Position numbers and translations under genes: made by a program. The notes beneath the pieces were generated by a model. That model searched no databases, was not told the origin of the DNA, and saw only the letters and a list, made by a program, of their open reading frames with translations. Shown here one piece after another: positions 1 to 7,268 of a stretch of DNA of 19,016 nucleotides (position 1 is the first letter of the stretch; every line of letters starts with the position of its first letter). This stretch comes from Bdellovibrionales bacterium (GTDB taxonomy: Bacteria > Bdellovibrionota > UBA1018), in contig JAGWZD010000007.1 of the NCBI GenBank assembly GCA_018968995.1, forward strand, positions 1 to 19,016, in the 5' to 3' direction.

Positions 1-2
1 CA

Positions 3-182
3 CTAAAGACCAGTGCCGATGTCGTCAATCTAGTGAAGGCTATTTTGGCAAACCATCTAGCGCTTCATGAGTCGGACTTAGGCAAAGTGGGACGACAACT
101 GGAGCAAATCACAGGTTCAGACCCCTTCGGGGGAGAGATGAAGAAATATGTGGCTTTTCAGACCATCAAAAAAGTGGCTTAA
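3..182 (+). CDS. C-terminal end of an unidentified protein (partial, cut by window start)
   Basis: Reading frame 3 is open from the window edge to a TAA at 180-182, giving 59 C-terminal residues; the other two forward frames hit stops early. The visible part is charged and helix-like (for example DVVNLVKAILANHLALHESD) and ends in TIKKVA. I do not recognise a family from this tail. Its last 35 bases overlap the start of the following lipoprotein gene, which suggests the two are co-transcribed and translationally coupled. It could instead be a chance open frame, but the amino-acid composition looks coding. Confidence 0.55.
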   Translation, partial: LKTSADVVNLVKAILANHLALHESDLGKVGRQLEQITGSDPFGGEMKKYVAFQTIKKVA

Positions 183-1842
183 ATGCCTTGTTCTTTGCCT
201 GTTGGTCGGGTGCCGGGCCGTCGACCCAGAGTTTCGGGCGATGACGGTCGACCCGGAGTCGCCGGAGAAGATTGAGGCTGACATACGGGCTATTGAGTCT
301 TTTGAAAACCGTTCACTAGCGGCATTTCAGTACTCAGCTTACCCAGTTTTAAGAAAGAACTGCGCGTCCTGCCACAATTCAAATAGTTCAAGTGCGGCTA
401 AAGCAGTACCGCATTCTGATGAAATGGCCGAGATTTCACAAAATACGCTTCTTGAGTTTCGTCTGGTCAGTTTTTCAGATTTGTCACAGTCTCGAATCTT
501 GAAGGTTCTAGAAAAAGACCAGCATCGCGCCATGTCTTTACATGAAATTCGTGGACTCGCCGATGCCCTATCGAAAGCACTTCAGAAATGGAACGATTTG
601 CGAGGGCCGGTTCCAGTTCTTTCAGAAGAGGATCAAATTCGATCGATCCCAGACTTTGATTTAAGGGATAAAGCGGCGTTTCGATCGAAACTTCATCCGA
701 TCATGGTTGAAAGCTGTGGCAGCTGTCACCAAAGCAATGGCATTACAAATGCCAGAAATATCCCTCACTCTGATCCTGCTGTGGACACTTCTTTTCAAAC
801 TCTCGAGCTGCGCTCTCTGGTGAATTATAAATATCCCGAACTTTCTCGGATTTTGTCGGTGTTTAACCCTGGCAACCACAATAGTGCGACTATTCCCAAC
901 CCCGAGGTTGCCAAGGAAAAAATCAGGGCCGGAGTATCCGCCTGGATCGATCTTCGAGGAGACGATCCCGATCAAGAACAGACCACCGCCGAGATTCTGC
1001 TTCCCCGAATTGAACCCCAAAGTGGCTCAGGCGCGGGTCTGTCTGACCGGAACTCAGCGGGCCAGCTGGTTTCTGTGAGTCGTAAGACGGTGGTGGTGCC
1101 GCTGGGTAATTTATTTGAGCCGAAAATTACGGATCCTGCTCGATCACCTGAGCTTCGTTTCGAGGTGATTCGCTCAGGGGCAGAGTTTTATCAGGTAGAG
1201 AACTTATCGTTTCGTAATCCGGCAGGCAACATCCCTCTTTCCTTGAATAGCGTGCGGGTTTATCTCAATGGTCAAAAGGTAAGCACAGCGAGTGGGTTTG
1301 CTTCGATTAAGCAGGTGGTCACCTCGCCTGCGTTTACCCCAGTGACTGCAGAGAGTCGGTCTGTTTTTCTCGAGTCAAGGTGCAAGGATGACACGGATTT
1401 AAACGACGCCGCGAGTCGTTGTTCAGATTCGATAAGCTTTAGTTTTGGGTGGATTGGATTTGAATCGCCCGACAGGCCTGAGTTTGTCCGGTTGAAACAG
1501 TTTATCCGAGAGCAGTGTTCAAGCTGCCACACCGGCGTTAGTCGCCCGACAACCTATTCCTTTTTGTCAGGGGGCGACTACAGAAGTGGCTCGCTTCCAG
1601 ATTTTGCATCCGCCGCAATGGAGAGCATGTCAGAGGCACAGTACATTGCGAGTCTCGGTCTTTCAGCGCGGCCCTATTTTTTGACCATCAATGATCCAGA
1701 GAAGTCGATTCTCTCGCAGGTGCTGCAATCCACGCCGGCGCCTTTGGTTTCTCAGATGCCAAAAGGGGTGAGCTGGACAGACGAGCAGCGAAGACAAAAT
1801 CGTCAGATCATCGATGACTGGATTCTAACGATACCCCGATAA
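148..1842 (+). CDS. Exported lipoprotein with three cytochrome c-like CxxCH domains
   Basis: A 564-residue predicted lipoprotein. The N-terminus is basic then hydrophobic and ends in a lipobox LLVGC (Cys22 would be lipidated). Three c-type heme attachment motifs are present: CASCH at 72-76, CGSCH at 190-194 and CSSCH at 457-461. The first two lie in homologous repeats of about 95 residues (about 58-153 and 176-271) that share AAF, CxSCH, PHSD, SRIL and a closing DLRG. The third copy is diverged; it has an MPKG segment near residue 540 that could supply the distal Met ligand, as in planctomycete- and myxobacteria-type cytochromes. Residues about 300-440 form a separate linker domain of beta character. 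ATG148 is the first possible start, because an in-frame TGA lies at 139-141; GGGGGAGAG about 10 bases upstream is the ribosome site. Heme binding is inferred from motifs. An envelope electron-transfer or redox role fits; the partner is unknown. Confidence 0.85.
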   Translation: MWLFRPSKKWLKCLVLCLLVGCRAVDPEFRAMTVDPESPEKIEADIRAIESFENRSLAAFQYSAYPVLRKNCASCHNSNSSSAAKAVPHSDEMAEISQNTLLEFRLVSFSDLSQSRILKVLEKDQHRAMSLHEIRGLADALSKALQKWNDLRGPVPVLSEEDQIRSIPDFDLRDKAAFRSKLHPIMVESCGSCHQSNGITNARNIPHSDPAVDTSFQTLELRSLVNYKYPELSRILSVFNPGNHNSATIPNPEVAKEKIRAGVSAWIDLRGDDPDQEQTTAEILLPRIEPQSGSGAGLSDRNSAGQLVSVSRKTVVVPLGNLFEPKITDPARSPELRFEVIRSGAEFYQVENLSFRNPAGNIPLSLNSVRVYLNGQKVSTASGFASIKQVVTSPAFTPVTAESRSVFLESRCKDDTDLNDAASRCSDSISFSFGWIGFESPDRPEFVRLKQFIREQCSSCHTGVSRPTTYSFLSGGDYRSGSLPDFASAAMESMSEAQYIASLGLSARPYFLTINDPEKSILSQVLQSTPAPLVSQMPKGVSWTDEQRRQNRQIIDDWILTIPR

Positions 1843-1843
1843 C

Positions 1844-2497
1844 TCAATGAGTAGAGAGGGTCCAGCCAACGCTCCAAAAAAGATTTTCGGTAGACTGAAG
1901 AAAACCCATCTCGACATTTGCACCAGAAACAGATTCGCGAAGATGCATTCCCAGGGTGACCCCCGAGATGAGTCGAGACTTGTTCTGAATTTGGTAGGGA
2001 TCTGAAGGTGTCCCGCTGTCTTTCCAATTAGCAACTCGGAAAAGAAGGGGCACCGAAAGAGAGAGGCTACTCGATTGCGAGGGTCTTGACCAGTGAATCC
2101 CTGGGGTCAGCATCGCGCCGAATGCGGTGCTATCTTTGGATAAATAATTGACCCCGCTCAAGGCAGAGGAATCCCTTGCAGATGGTGCGACCTGGCTGAA
2201 ACTCATCAGCACAGAAGAGCGTAATCTGGCAGACCAGGGATCGCGCGAGGCAAATAGAAAATCATAGGAAACGCCCCAGCCGCTTTGATTTGCTTTCAGA
2301 GGGAAAGCTTTTTGATCATTCGTTCGTACTAAAGAGATCGCCTCTTGCCAGTGAAGATATGAAAGACCCCATTTGGTCGATAGAGGGGGAGAGTCGCTCT
2401 GATCTTCAGTGACCAATGCAGACCCGTCGGCCAGTACGGTTTTTGTCCATGCACAAAGACTAATGCTGATGAATAAAAGCCTGAAGATTAAAGCCAT
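1844..2497 (-). CDS. Exported hypothetical protein, probable small outer-membrane barrel
   Basis: A 217-residue protein with a typical signal peptide (hydrophobic core about 4-16, likely cleavage after VLA at 21-23). The mature part alternates polar and hydrophobic residues and is rich in Ser, Gly and Trp, as in small beta-barrel proteins. It contains stretches such as WGLSYLHW and LSLSVPLLFRVANW, and no catalytic motif that I recognise. Its ATG lies 10 bases inside the 3' end of the upstream heme-barrel gene, so the two are almost certainly one operon with coupled translation, and the proteins probably act together at the outer membrane. It converges on the three-heme lipoprotein gene with one base between the two stop codons. 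Function unknown. Confidence 0.75.
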   Translation of the reverse strand: MALIFRLLFISISLCAWTKTVLADGSALVTEDQSDSPPLSTKWGLSYLHWQEAISLVRTNDQKAFPLKANQSGWGVSYDFLFASRDPWSARLRSSVLMSFSQVAPSARDSSALSGVNYLSKDSTAFGAMLTPGIHWSRPSQSSSLSLSVPLLFRVANWKDSGTPSDPYQIQNKSRLISGVTLGMHLRESVSGANVEMGFLQSTENLFWSVGWTLSTH

Positions 2498-3729
2498 AGG
2501 TGTACCTGAGACTGTAGGGTGAAGGTATCAGCAGATAGCAAATCATCACCTCGAGAGTGAGTTCCAAGGATATCAAACCGAAGTTCTAGGCGTTGCATGG
2601 GAAGGTACTGGATTGACGGGCCCGCGCGGAACAGCCTGGTTTTTTTCACTGTCCAGTCTGACGTGTAGGCCTCGGTGGTCATCATCAAATTCAGTCCTCG
2701 AGACAACTCTGTGAAAAACTGTCCGAACCAATATCCCCCAACGGCTGGAGCGCTAGAGATAAAGTCTTCTCTAATGACACCCAGTTGTGCGAGAAGGGCA
2801 GAGTTTCCGGGAAATCCCCATCTCAGATGGGTGGCGGCCAGGTGACGGTCGCGATAATTATTAGATCCGACAAAGCCCGATGCCCCTAGTCTGAGGGTTT
2901 TCGTGAATTCGTGCTCGCCAGAGATGGAAACTCCTTTTTGCCGAAGATCAGAAGATTGATAAAGATTTCCTGTAAGCACGTGTAAATATAGATCGGATTC
3001 AGTTGTCGAATAGTGCATCAGAAGTCCATGAGACTGATCGTTCTGATTAAAAAGAGTTTTCGAGCGAAGGTAAGCCGTGTGATCTGGAACCTTTAATCCG
3101 AAAACGGTGTCCATCATACCCAGGTACATTCCTAGGTGCTTACTCGCTCGTACGCCGAGGTAGTGTTCTCGAGAGATCCAGCTTTGCGCGGCTTTTTTCT
3201 GAGACTGAGAAACATTCGATGGTGCTGGAATGTAGCCGAAGCGACCCACGGCAATGAGTCGCTCTTTTGGGGATTTTATAGTGACCCCCATATCTGCCTG
3301 CATCGTGATCCAGCGAGAAATAGAGTTTGAGGACCCTAAGTTCTGAGAATAATGCATGCCACGATAGGTGAGGTTCGGTCGAAGCCAGCCCGGAAGGGGT
3401 TCACGCCCCAGAAATCCTGAGTGTTGCGCGAGGGTCTCATCGATTTCCTCAGAAGACTGATTTTCCGCTTTTAGATAAAATGGCCGCGCTGAAAAGATAG
3501 TGGCCGCGAGTGCTCTGCCATAATCGGATAAGGCTCCGCCGCCAGCAGGATGATAGTGGCAGGTCTGACAAGCGCCATAGCCTAAACCAATCGATTGAGG
3601 GAAGGCGCGAGCCTGTGTTCCGAGAGGAAGCTGGGCCAAAAAAAAGAAAAAGAGGATTAAACTGAAGCGCTTCGAGCTCACCCGCGGTTCATACCCCATT
3701 TTTAGATGATTTGGGATAGCCGCGTTCAC
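2488..3729 (-). CDS. Exported protein with one N-terminal CxxCH heme motif joined to a beta-barrel domain
   Basis: A 413-residue protein. A signal peptide (core about 22-37, followed by Thr-Gln-Ala-Arg-Ala) precedes a single heme-type motif CQTCH at 54-58. It sits in the context GACQTCHYHPAGGGALSDYG, a pattern seen in deltaproteobacterial exported proteins. The remaining 330 or so residues look like an outer-membrane barrel: alternating patterns, many Tyr/Trp/Gly, and a C-terminus ending VHLWL. The start is not certain: the longest form uses GTG at 3727-3729 with GGCGGAG about 12 bases upstream, while an ATG at 3697-3699 would shorten it by 10 residues and has no ribosome site. It is the first gene of a two-gene operon. 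The likely role is a porin-like protein with a periplasmic heme that passes electrons or senses redox state; this is inference. Confidence 0.78.
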   Translation of the reverse strand: MNAAIPNHLKMGYEPRVSSKRFSLILFFFFLAQLPLGTQARAFPQSIGLGYGACQTCHYHPAGGGALSDYGRALAATIFSARPFYLKAENQSSEEIDETLAQHSGFLGREPLPGWLRPNLTYRGMHYSQNLGSSNSISRWITMQADMGVTIKSPKERLIAVGRFGYIPAPSNVSQSQKKAAQSWISREHYLGVRASKHLGMYLGMMDTVFGLKVPDHTAYLRSKTLFNQNDQSHGLLMHYSTTESDLYLHVLTGNLYQSSDLRQKGVSISGEHEFTKTLRLGASGFVGSNNYRDRHLAATHLRWGFPGNSALLAQLGVIREDFISSAPAVGGYWFGQFFTELSRGLNLMMTTEAYTSDWTVKKTRLFRAGPSIQYLPMQRLELRFDILGTHSRGDDLLSADTFTLQSQVHLWL

Positions 3730-3770
3730 AATCTGGATTTACTCCGCCGATATGGTTTACTTCAACAGAG

Positions 3771-4874
3771 ATGGATTCGGTCGCCCAATCGCCCGCTCAG
3801 AAAAAGATCATCCATGTCGACATGGATGCCTTCTATGCTTCAGTCGAGAAGCTGGATCGGCCAGAACTTTTATCGAAGCCAGTGATTGTGGGAGGATCGC
3901 CGGAAAACCGTGGCGTGGTGGCCTCGTGTTGCTATCTGGCCAGACGCTTTGGGGTGCGGTCTGCGATTCCGTCTCGGCGGGCGCTTCAGCTTTGTCCTCA
4001 GGCAATCTTTATTTCTCCTCGATTTGGTCGGTATCGTGAAATCAGTCAGCAAATTCGAGAGATTTTTTATGAGGTCACCGATCAAGTAGAGCCTCTGTCT
4101 TTAGATGAGGCCTACTTAGATGTGACCCAAAACAAGCAAAACGAGCCGCTGGCGGGAAAATTAGCACACTGGCTTCGTTCTGAAATTCGGGCTCGAACGG
4201 GCCTCACGGCTTCAGCAGGGGTTGGGCCCAATAAGTTGATTGCGAAGATTGCGAGTGACCTGAAAAAGCCAGACGGTCTAGTGATTATTCCCCCAGACAA
4301 GGTGCTTGGAGTACTAGGACCGTTGTCGGTCGACCGACTTTGGGGTGTGGGGCCACGAACTGCAGAACGATTGAACCGAATGGGATACCTGAAGGTCTCT
4401 GATTTGCGCGACTCTTCTATTCAGAGGCTAGAAGCTGAGTTCGGTCGATGGGGCAGCGAACTTTGGGATCAGGCTCACGGTCGCGATGATCGTGAAGTGA
4501 TCTCGCACTGGGAGCCGAAAAGCTGTGGTTCAGAAACCACTTTCAACGAAGATATTTTAAATTCAGGCCGTCTATTTGCAGTGATTGATCAGTTGGCAGA
4601 AGAGGTGGCTGATGAGCTTGAAAAGATTCAACGGCCTGGCCGTACCGTTACTCTCAAAATTCGCTATTCGAACTTTGAAACCATCACTCGAAGCGAAACA
4701 CTCTTTCGTCCTACGGGTCGATATTCGGTGATTTCTCGAATCGCCCGCGAGCTCTTATTCAAAAATACCGAAGTGGGATTTAGGCCCGTTAGACTTCTTG
4801 GGGTGTCGATGACAGGTCTTTTGTCTTCAGAGGACGGTCCTGAACAGCTTTGGCTCGATCTGGATTTAGATTAG
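3771..4874 (+). CDS. dinB: DNA polymerase IV (Y-family translesion polymerase)
   Basis: A 367-residue Y-family polymerase of normal DinB length. The palm motif HVDMDAFYASVE at 15-26 gives catalytic Asp17, and Tyr22 in the steric-gate position. SLDEAYLDV at 110-118 supplies Asp112 and Glu113. SAGVGPNKLIAKIASDLKKP is the conserved fingers/palm signature, followed by the helix-hairpin-helix GVGPRTAERL and a little-finger domain. The C-terminus, QLWLDL at 359-364, matches the beta-clamp-binding peptide of Pol IV enzymes. The enzyme copies past damaged template bases at low fidelity. The region upstream is only 41 bases to a divergent gene. I see no SOS box of the Bdellovibrio or E. coli type there, so damage induction is not shown by the sequence. 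Its last 86 bases overlap a convergent gene. Confidence 0.97.
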   Translation: MDSVAQSPAQKKIIHVDMDAFYASVEKLDRPELLSKPVIVGGSPENRGVVASCCYLARRFGVRSAIPSRRALQLCPQAIFISPRFGRYREISQQIREIFYEVTDQVEPLSLDEAYLDVTQNKQNEPLAGKLAHWLRSEIRARTGLTASAGVGPNKLIAKIASDLKKPDGLVIIPPDKVLGVLGPLSVDRLWGVGPRTAERLNRMGYLKVSDLRDSSIQRLEAEFGRWGSELWDQAHGRDDREVISHWEPKSCGSETTFNEDILNSGRLFAVIDQLAEEVADELEKIQRPGRTVTLKIRYSNFETITRSETLFRPTGRYSVISRIARELLFKNTEVGFRPVRLLGVSMTGLLSSEDGPEQLWLDLDLD

Positions 4875-5259
4875 TACTGTCGCTCGTGTTGGTCGGTGAG
4901 GCCTTCTCAGCTTCGTTACGAATGCATGCGATCTTTATTTTTGAGACCGTTTGCTCGACTGGAGTTTCGAGCCAGGCCGTTGGTCGGAGGTGGGTATTTA
5001 ATGCTTCGAGGCAACCAGGCTTGAAGAGCGGGCGGCTCACCGCATCTTGGGCAGCAGTTTGAATGGACTGTTGCACGGTCGAGCCCTGATTGAGGGTCCT
5101 TGATAGATAACTGATTCCAGTAGTGACTCCCCAGAGCAGGGCGGCCCCGCCAGCAAGAATCGCCACGAAGGCAACTCCCGCAACCAGCGCCAACGTCTTT
5201 CTCGAAATACGTCTGAGTAGAACTTCTTTGATGAGCTTGATTAAAAGGAGCTGTTTCAT
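4789..5259 (-). CDS. Hypothetical single-pass membrane protein
   Basis: A 156-residue protein that I do not recognise. The N-terminus is basic (several Lys/Arg in residues 1-21), followed by one strong transmembrane segment at about 22-46 rich in Ala, Val and Gly, then a polar tail of about 110 residues with two Cys (about 83 and 112). The positive-inside rule places the tail outside the cytoplasm. The final 40 residues are low in complexity (Ser, Thr, Lys, Asp) and correspond to DNA shared antisense with the 3' end of dinB. ATG 5257-5259 has only a weak upstream ribosome site. The composition looks coding up to the overlap. Confidence 0.6.
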   Translation of the reverse strand: MKQLLLIKLIKEVLLRRISRKTLALVAGVAFVAILAGGAALLWGVTTGISYLSRTLNQGSTVQQSIQTAAQDAVSRPLFKPGCLEALNTHLRPTAWLETPVEQTVSKIKIACIRNEAEKASPTNTSDSTNLNPDRAKAVQDRPLKTKDLSSTPQEV

Positions 5260-5294
5260 ACCCGAAAGGGTAGTTCAGAGCGCCGGTTCGTGAA

Positions 5295-5315
5295 AATAGA
5301 TATCCCTGATCTATT
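5295..5315. promoter_or_regulatory. Perfect 7-bp inverted repeat, operator-like
   Basis: AATAGAT at 5295-5301 and ATCTATT at 5309-5315 form a perfect inverted repeat with a 7-base spacer (14-base centre spacing). A second repeat, TATCC/GGATA (5301-5305 and 5316-5320), is interleaved. It lies in the 96-base gap upstream of the minus-strand membrane-protein gene and downstream of the DoxX-like gene. There is no U-tract, so it looks like a dimeric regulator site rather than a terminator. The regulator is unknown. Confidence 0.3.
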
Positions 5316-5355
5316 GGATACCTTTATGTGAAGCAGAAAGACGCGGTAATCAGCC

Positions 5356-5721
5356 TCAGCCGAGTGAAACCCAAAGACTCAGAGAAAGCATGATCAGTGC
5401 GGGCAGGGATTTCATCGGAGCATCCTTCACTTTCAGATGCATCGCCAAAGCTCCCACCATCAAGGCGGCCAGAAGCAGGGCTGCTGGACGGGTGACAAGC
5501 GGAAACCAAAGCCCAGCTACGAGCAAAGACGCAGAGGCGATTTTTAGAAAGCCTACGGCATAGAAAGCGGAATCGTTAAGACCATAAGCGCGAAACTCAT
5601 CTCGAAGAGTCCGGGCCTCACCTCCCCGAAACGGAGTAGCTAGCGACGAGCGCAAGAACCACACGTTGAAAATTCCCAAAGCGACGATGAGCTGAACCAA
5701 ATGGGTCGGGGTAAAAGTCAT
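5356..5721 (-). CDS. DoxX-like integral membrane protein (copy 1)
   Basis: A small membrane protein of 121 residues with about four hydrophobic segments, typical of the DoxX-like families. The fold signature includes an EFRAYGL-type stretch after the first segment and a short LKVKDAP loop before the last helix. The same layout, with FERYGL and IKIKDS, occurs in the divergent neighbour at 5764-6114, so the two are paralogues. The start is taken as ATG at 5719-5721; a TTG nine bases upstream (5728-5730) would add three residues, but AAGG is only 3 bases from that TTG against 12 from the ATG, so neither is ideally spaced. The biochemical role of DoxX-like proteins is mostly undefined, with some linked to quinone or thiol redox in membranes. 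Confidence 0.82.
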   Translation of the reverse strand: MTFTPTHLVQLIVALGIFNVWFLRSSLATPFRGGEARTLRDEFRAYGLNDSAFYAVGFLKIASASLLVAGLWFPLVTRPAALLLAALMVGALAMHLKVKDAPMKSLPALIMLSLSLWVSLG

Positions 5722-5763
5722 AGTATTCAATGGCCTTTCGTTCGACTAGGATAGCACTACTTC

Positions 5764-6114
5764 ATGATAAACACCCTCTTCTTATTAACGGTGATTTCGG
5801 GCCTGGCTTTCCTGGTTTTTGGAGGCCTTTGTGTTTTCTCATCCAGGATGCGGGTAGAATTCGAGCGTTATGGATTGTCGAAATTTCGAACGCTGGTGGG
5901 CTGCCTAGAGGTACTGGGAGGCTTGGGTGTGCTTCTTGGGCATCGTTGGCCGCCTCTGATGGTTTTTTCAGCGGCGGGCTTGGCTGTACTCATGCTGCTG
6001 GGTGTGGGGGTTCGGATAAAAATCAAAGACAGTGTTCTTCAAACGCTGCCGGCTGCTTTGCTGTTTCTAGTAAATGCGGGCATTGTTTGGCTTTTTTTTG
6101 AATCTTCGGTTTGA
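5764..6114 (+). CDS. DoxX-like integral membrane protein (copy 2)
   Basis: A 116-residue membrane protein with about four transmembrane segments (about 4-24, 41-57, 66-84 and 93-111). It resembles the divergent gene at 5356-5721 in length, helix spacing, the FERYGLSKFR stretch after helix 1 and the IKIKDS loop before helix 4. Its stop codon overlaps the GAGGG ribosome site of the FAD oxidoreductase gene that starts nine bases later, so the two form an operon. The start is ATG5764 in a 42-base divergent intergenic region; the ribosome site is weak. A membrane partner for the downstream flavoprotein is possible but is inference from position only. Confidence 0.82.
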   Translation: MINTLFLLTVISGLAFLVFGGLCVFSSRMRVEFERYGLSKFRTLVGCLEVLGGLGVLLGHRWPPLMVFSAAGLAVLMLLGVGVRIKIKDSVLQTLPAALLFLVNAGIVWLFFESSV

Positions 6115-6123
6115 GGGATTTGG

Positions 6124-7113
6124 GTGACTTACGACATCATCATGATCGGGGCTGGAGTTGCTGGCCTAGCCGCCGCCTCAGAGCTTCAGAGTCAGGGAAA
6201 GAAAGTACTGGTCATCGACAAAGGGCGCGGAGTCGGAGGGCGGATGGCCACTCGTCGTGTCGGCCCTCTTCGGATGGACCACGGAGCGCAGTTCATCACC
6301 CTTCGAGATTCGCGTTTTGAGTCGAAAATTGCTCCGCTTCTTACCAGTGGAGAGCTCTTTCCATGGTCTCACGGATTTCCCCTCTGGCGCGACGGCTCGA
6401 TCAGTCCACGCCCCGACGGGCATCCACGATTTGCCCTCAGGTCGGGCATGAGCGCTCTGCCTAAATTCCTCGCACAGGGTTTAGAGATTCTTCTCGGTGA
6501 TGCGGCCACTGCCGTATCGCGCGAAGGCGTCGATGAGTGGCAAGTCGAGTTAGCCGGAGGTGCGCGCCACTGTGCCAAAACGCTTTTGATCAATATGCCG
6601 CCAGCGCAGCTCTTGCCTCTTGTTGGGGATTTTCTAGATGTAGAAACGCGGCAAAAAATTTCTGTCATTGAGATGGATCCCACTTGGGTGGTTTTTGGCG
6701 AGGTCGATCAGGATCCTGATTTTGGTGGAGTGGCTCTTGAGTTCGAGGGACATCCGGTGTTGCGTTTCATCGCGCGCGATCACACGCGACGCTCCCCCGG
6801 GCATTCGCCTGCTTTAGTGGTGCATTGCCACGAACGCTGGTCGCGCGAGAATCTAGAAGCTACAGCTACAACAGTGGTATCGATCGTTTCTCAGGAGCTC
6901 GAGCGCCTGTTTCAGGTCAGATTTAAATCAGAACCCGAAGTTCATCGCTGGAAATTCGCAACACCCCTCACTTCGCTTGGTGAACTCTGCCTCTGGAGCC
7001 CGGAGCTTCGCCTGGGAGCTTGTGGTGATTGGTGCGCGGGGGGACGCGTAGAGGGAGCAGTTCTTTCAGGCTGGGAGCTCGCTAAAAAGGCGCTCTGCAC
7101 CCCTTTACTTTGA
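6124..7113 (+). CDS. Renalase-type FAD-dependent oxidoreductase (NAD(P)-binding Rossmann amine-oxidase-like)
   Basis: A 329-residue flavoprotein of the length usual for bacterial renalase-like enzymes. It opens with a dinucleotide-binding fold: YDIIMIGAGVAGLAAASEL with GxGxxG at 9-14, an acidic VIDKG at the end of strand 2, then GVGGRMATRR at 36-45, a signature of the renalase/amine-oxidase group. HGAQFIT follows at 53-59. Near the C-terminus GACGDW and GRVEGAVLSG close the FAD site. Bacterial renalases oxidise 2- or 6-dihydro isomers of NAD(P)H back to the cofactor, so a housekeeping cofactor-repair role is likely but not proven here. The start is GTG6124 with GAGGG six bases upstream. It is the last gene of its operon, followed by a clear terminator. 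Confidence 0.88.
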   Translation: MTYDIIMIGAGVAGLAAASELQSQGKKVLVIDKGRGVGGRMATRRVGPLRMDHGAQFITLRDSRFESKIAPLLTSGELFPWSHGFPLWRDGSISPRPDGHPRFALRSGMSALPKFLAQGLEILLGDAATAVSREGVDEWQVELAGGARHCAKTLLINMPPAQLLPLVGDFLDVETRQKISVIEMDPTWVVFGEVDQDPDFGGVALEFEGHPVLRFIARDHTRRSPGHSPALVVHCHERWSRENLEATATTVVSIVSQELERLFQVRFKSEPEVHRWKFATPLTSLGELCLWSPELRLGACGDWCAGGRVEGAVLSGWELAKKALCTPLL

Positions 7114-7128
7114 GTGATTTTGATCTCC

Positions 7129-7155
7129 ACAGAGCGACACGGCTCTGTTTTCTTT
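7129..7155 (+). terminator. Rho-independent terminator after the FAD oxidoreductase
   Basis: ACAGAGC (7129-7135) and GCTCTGT (7142-7148) form a perfect 7-bp stem with a 6-base loop GACACG, followed at once by a T-rich tract TTTTCTTT. It lies 16 bases after the oxidoreductase stop codon and ends that operon. Confidence 0.8.
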
Positions 7156-7268
7156 CCTGTCCAAGGACTCTTCTGGGTGATGGTGCCCCCGATGAGGAAT
7201 CTAAATAGGCAAGAGTTGCCGAATATTTTGCCATCAATTGTTGGCAGCAGAAATGTCATAATCGAAAT

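Noticed and set aside
661..1020. Long antisense frame of 119 residues inside the three-heme lipoprotein gene
   Set aside because: It is a shadow of a clear gene and has no family motifs.
3730..3770. SOS/LexA box before dinB
   Set aside because: The TTTAC copies in this gap do not form the TTAC-N3-GTAA or CTGT-N8-ACAG dyads.
7229..7246. TGCCA-N8-TGGCA repeat before the exported hypothetical gene
   Set aside because: The arms are short and there is no T tract or promoter match with correct spacing; too weak to call as an operator.
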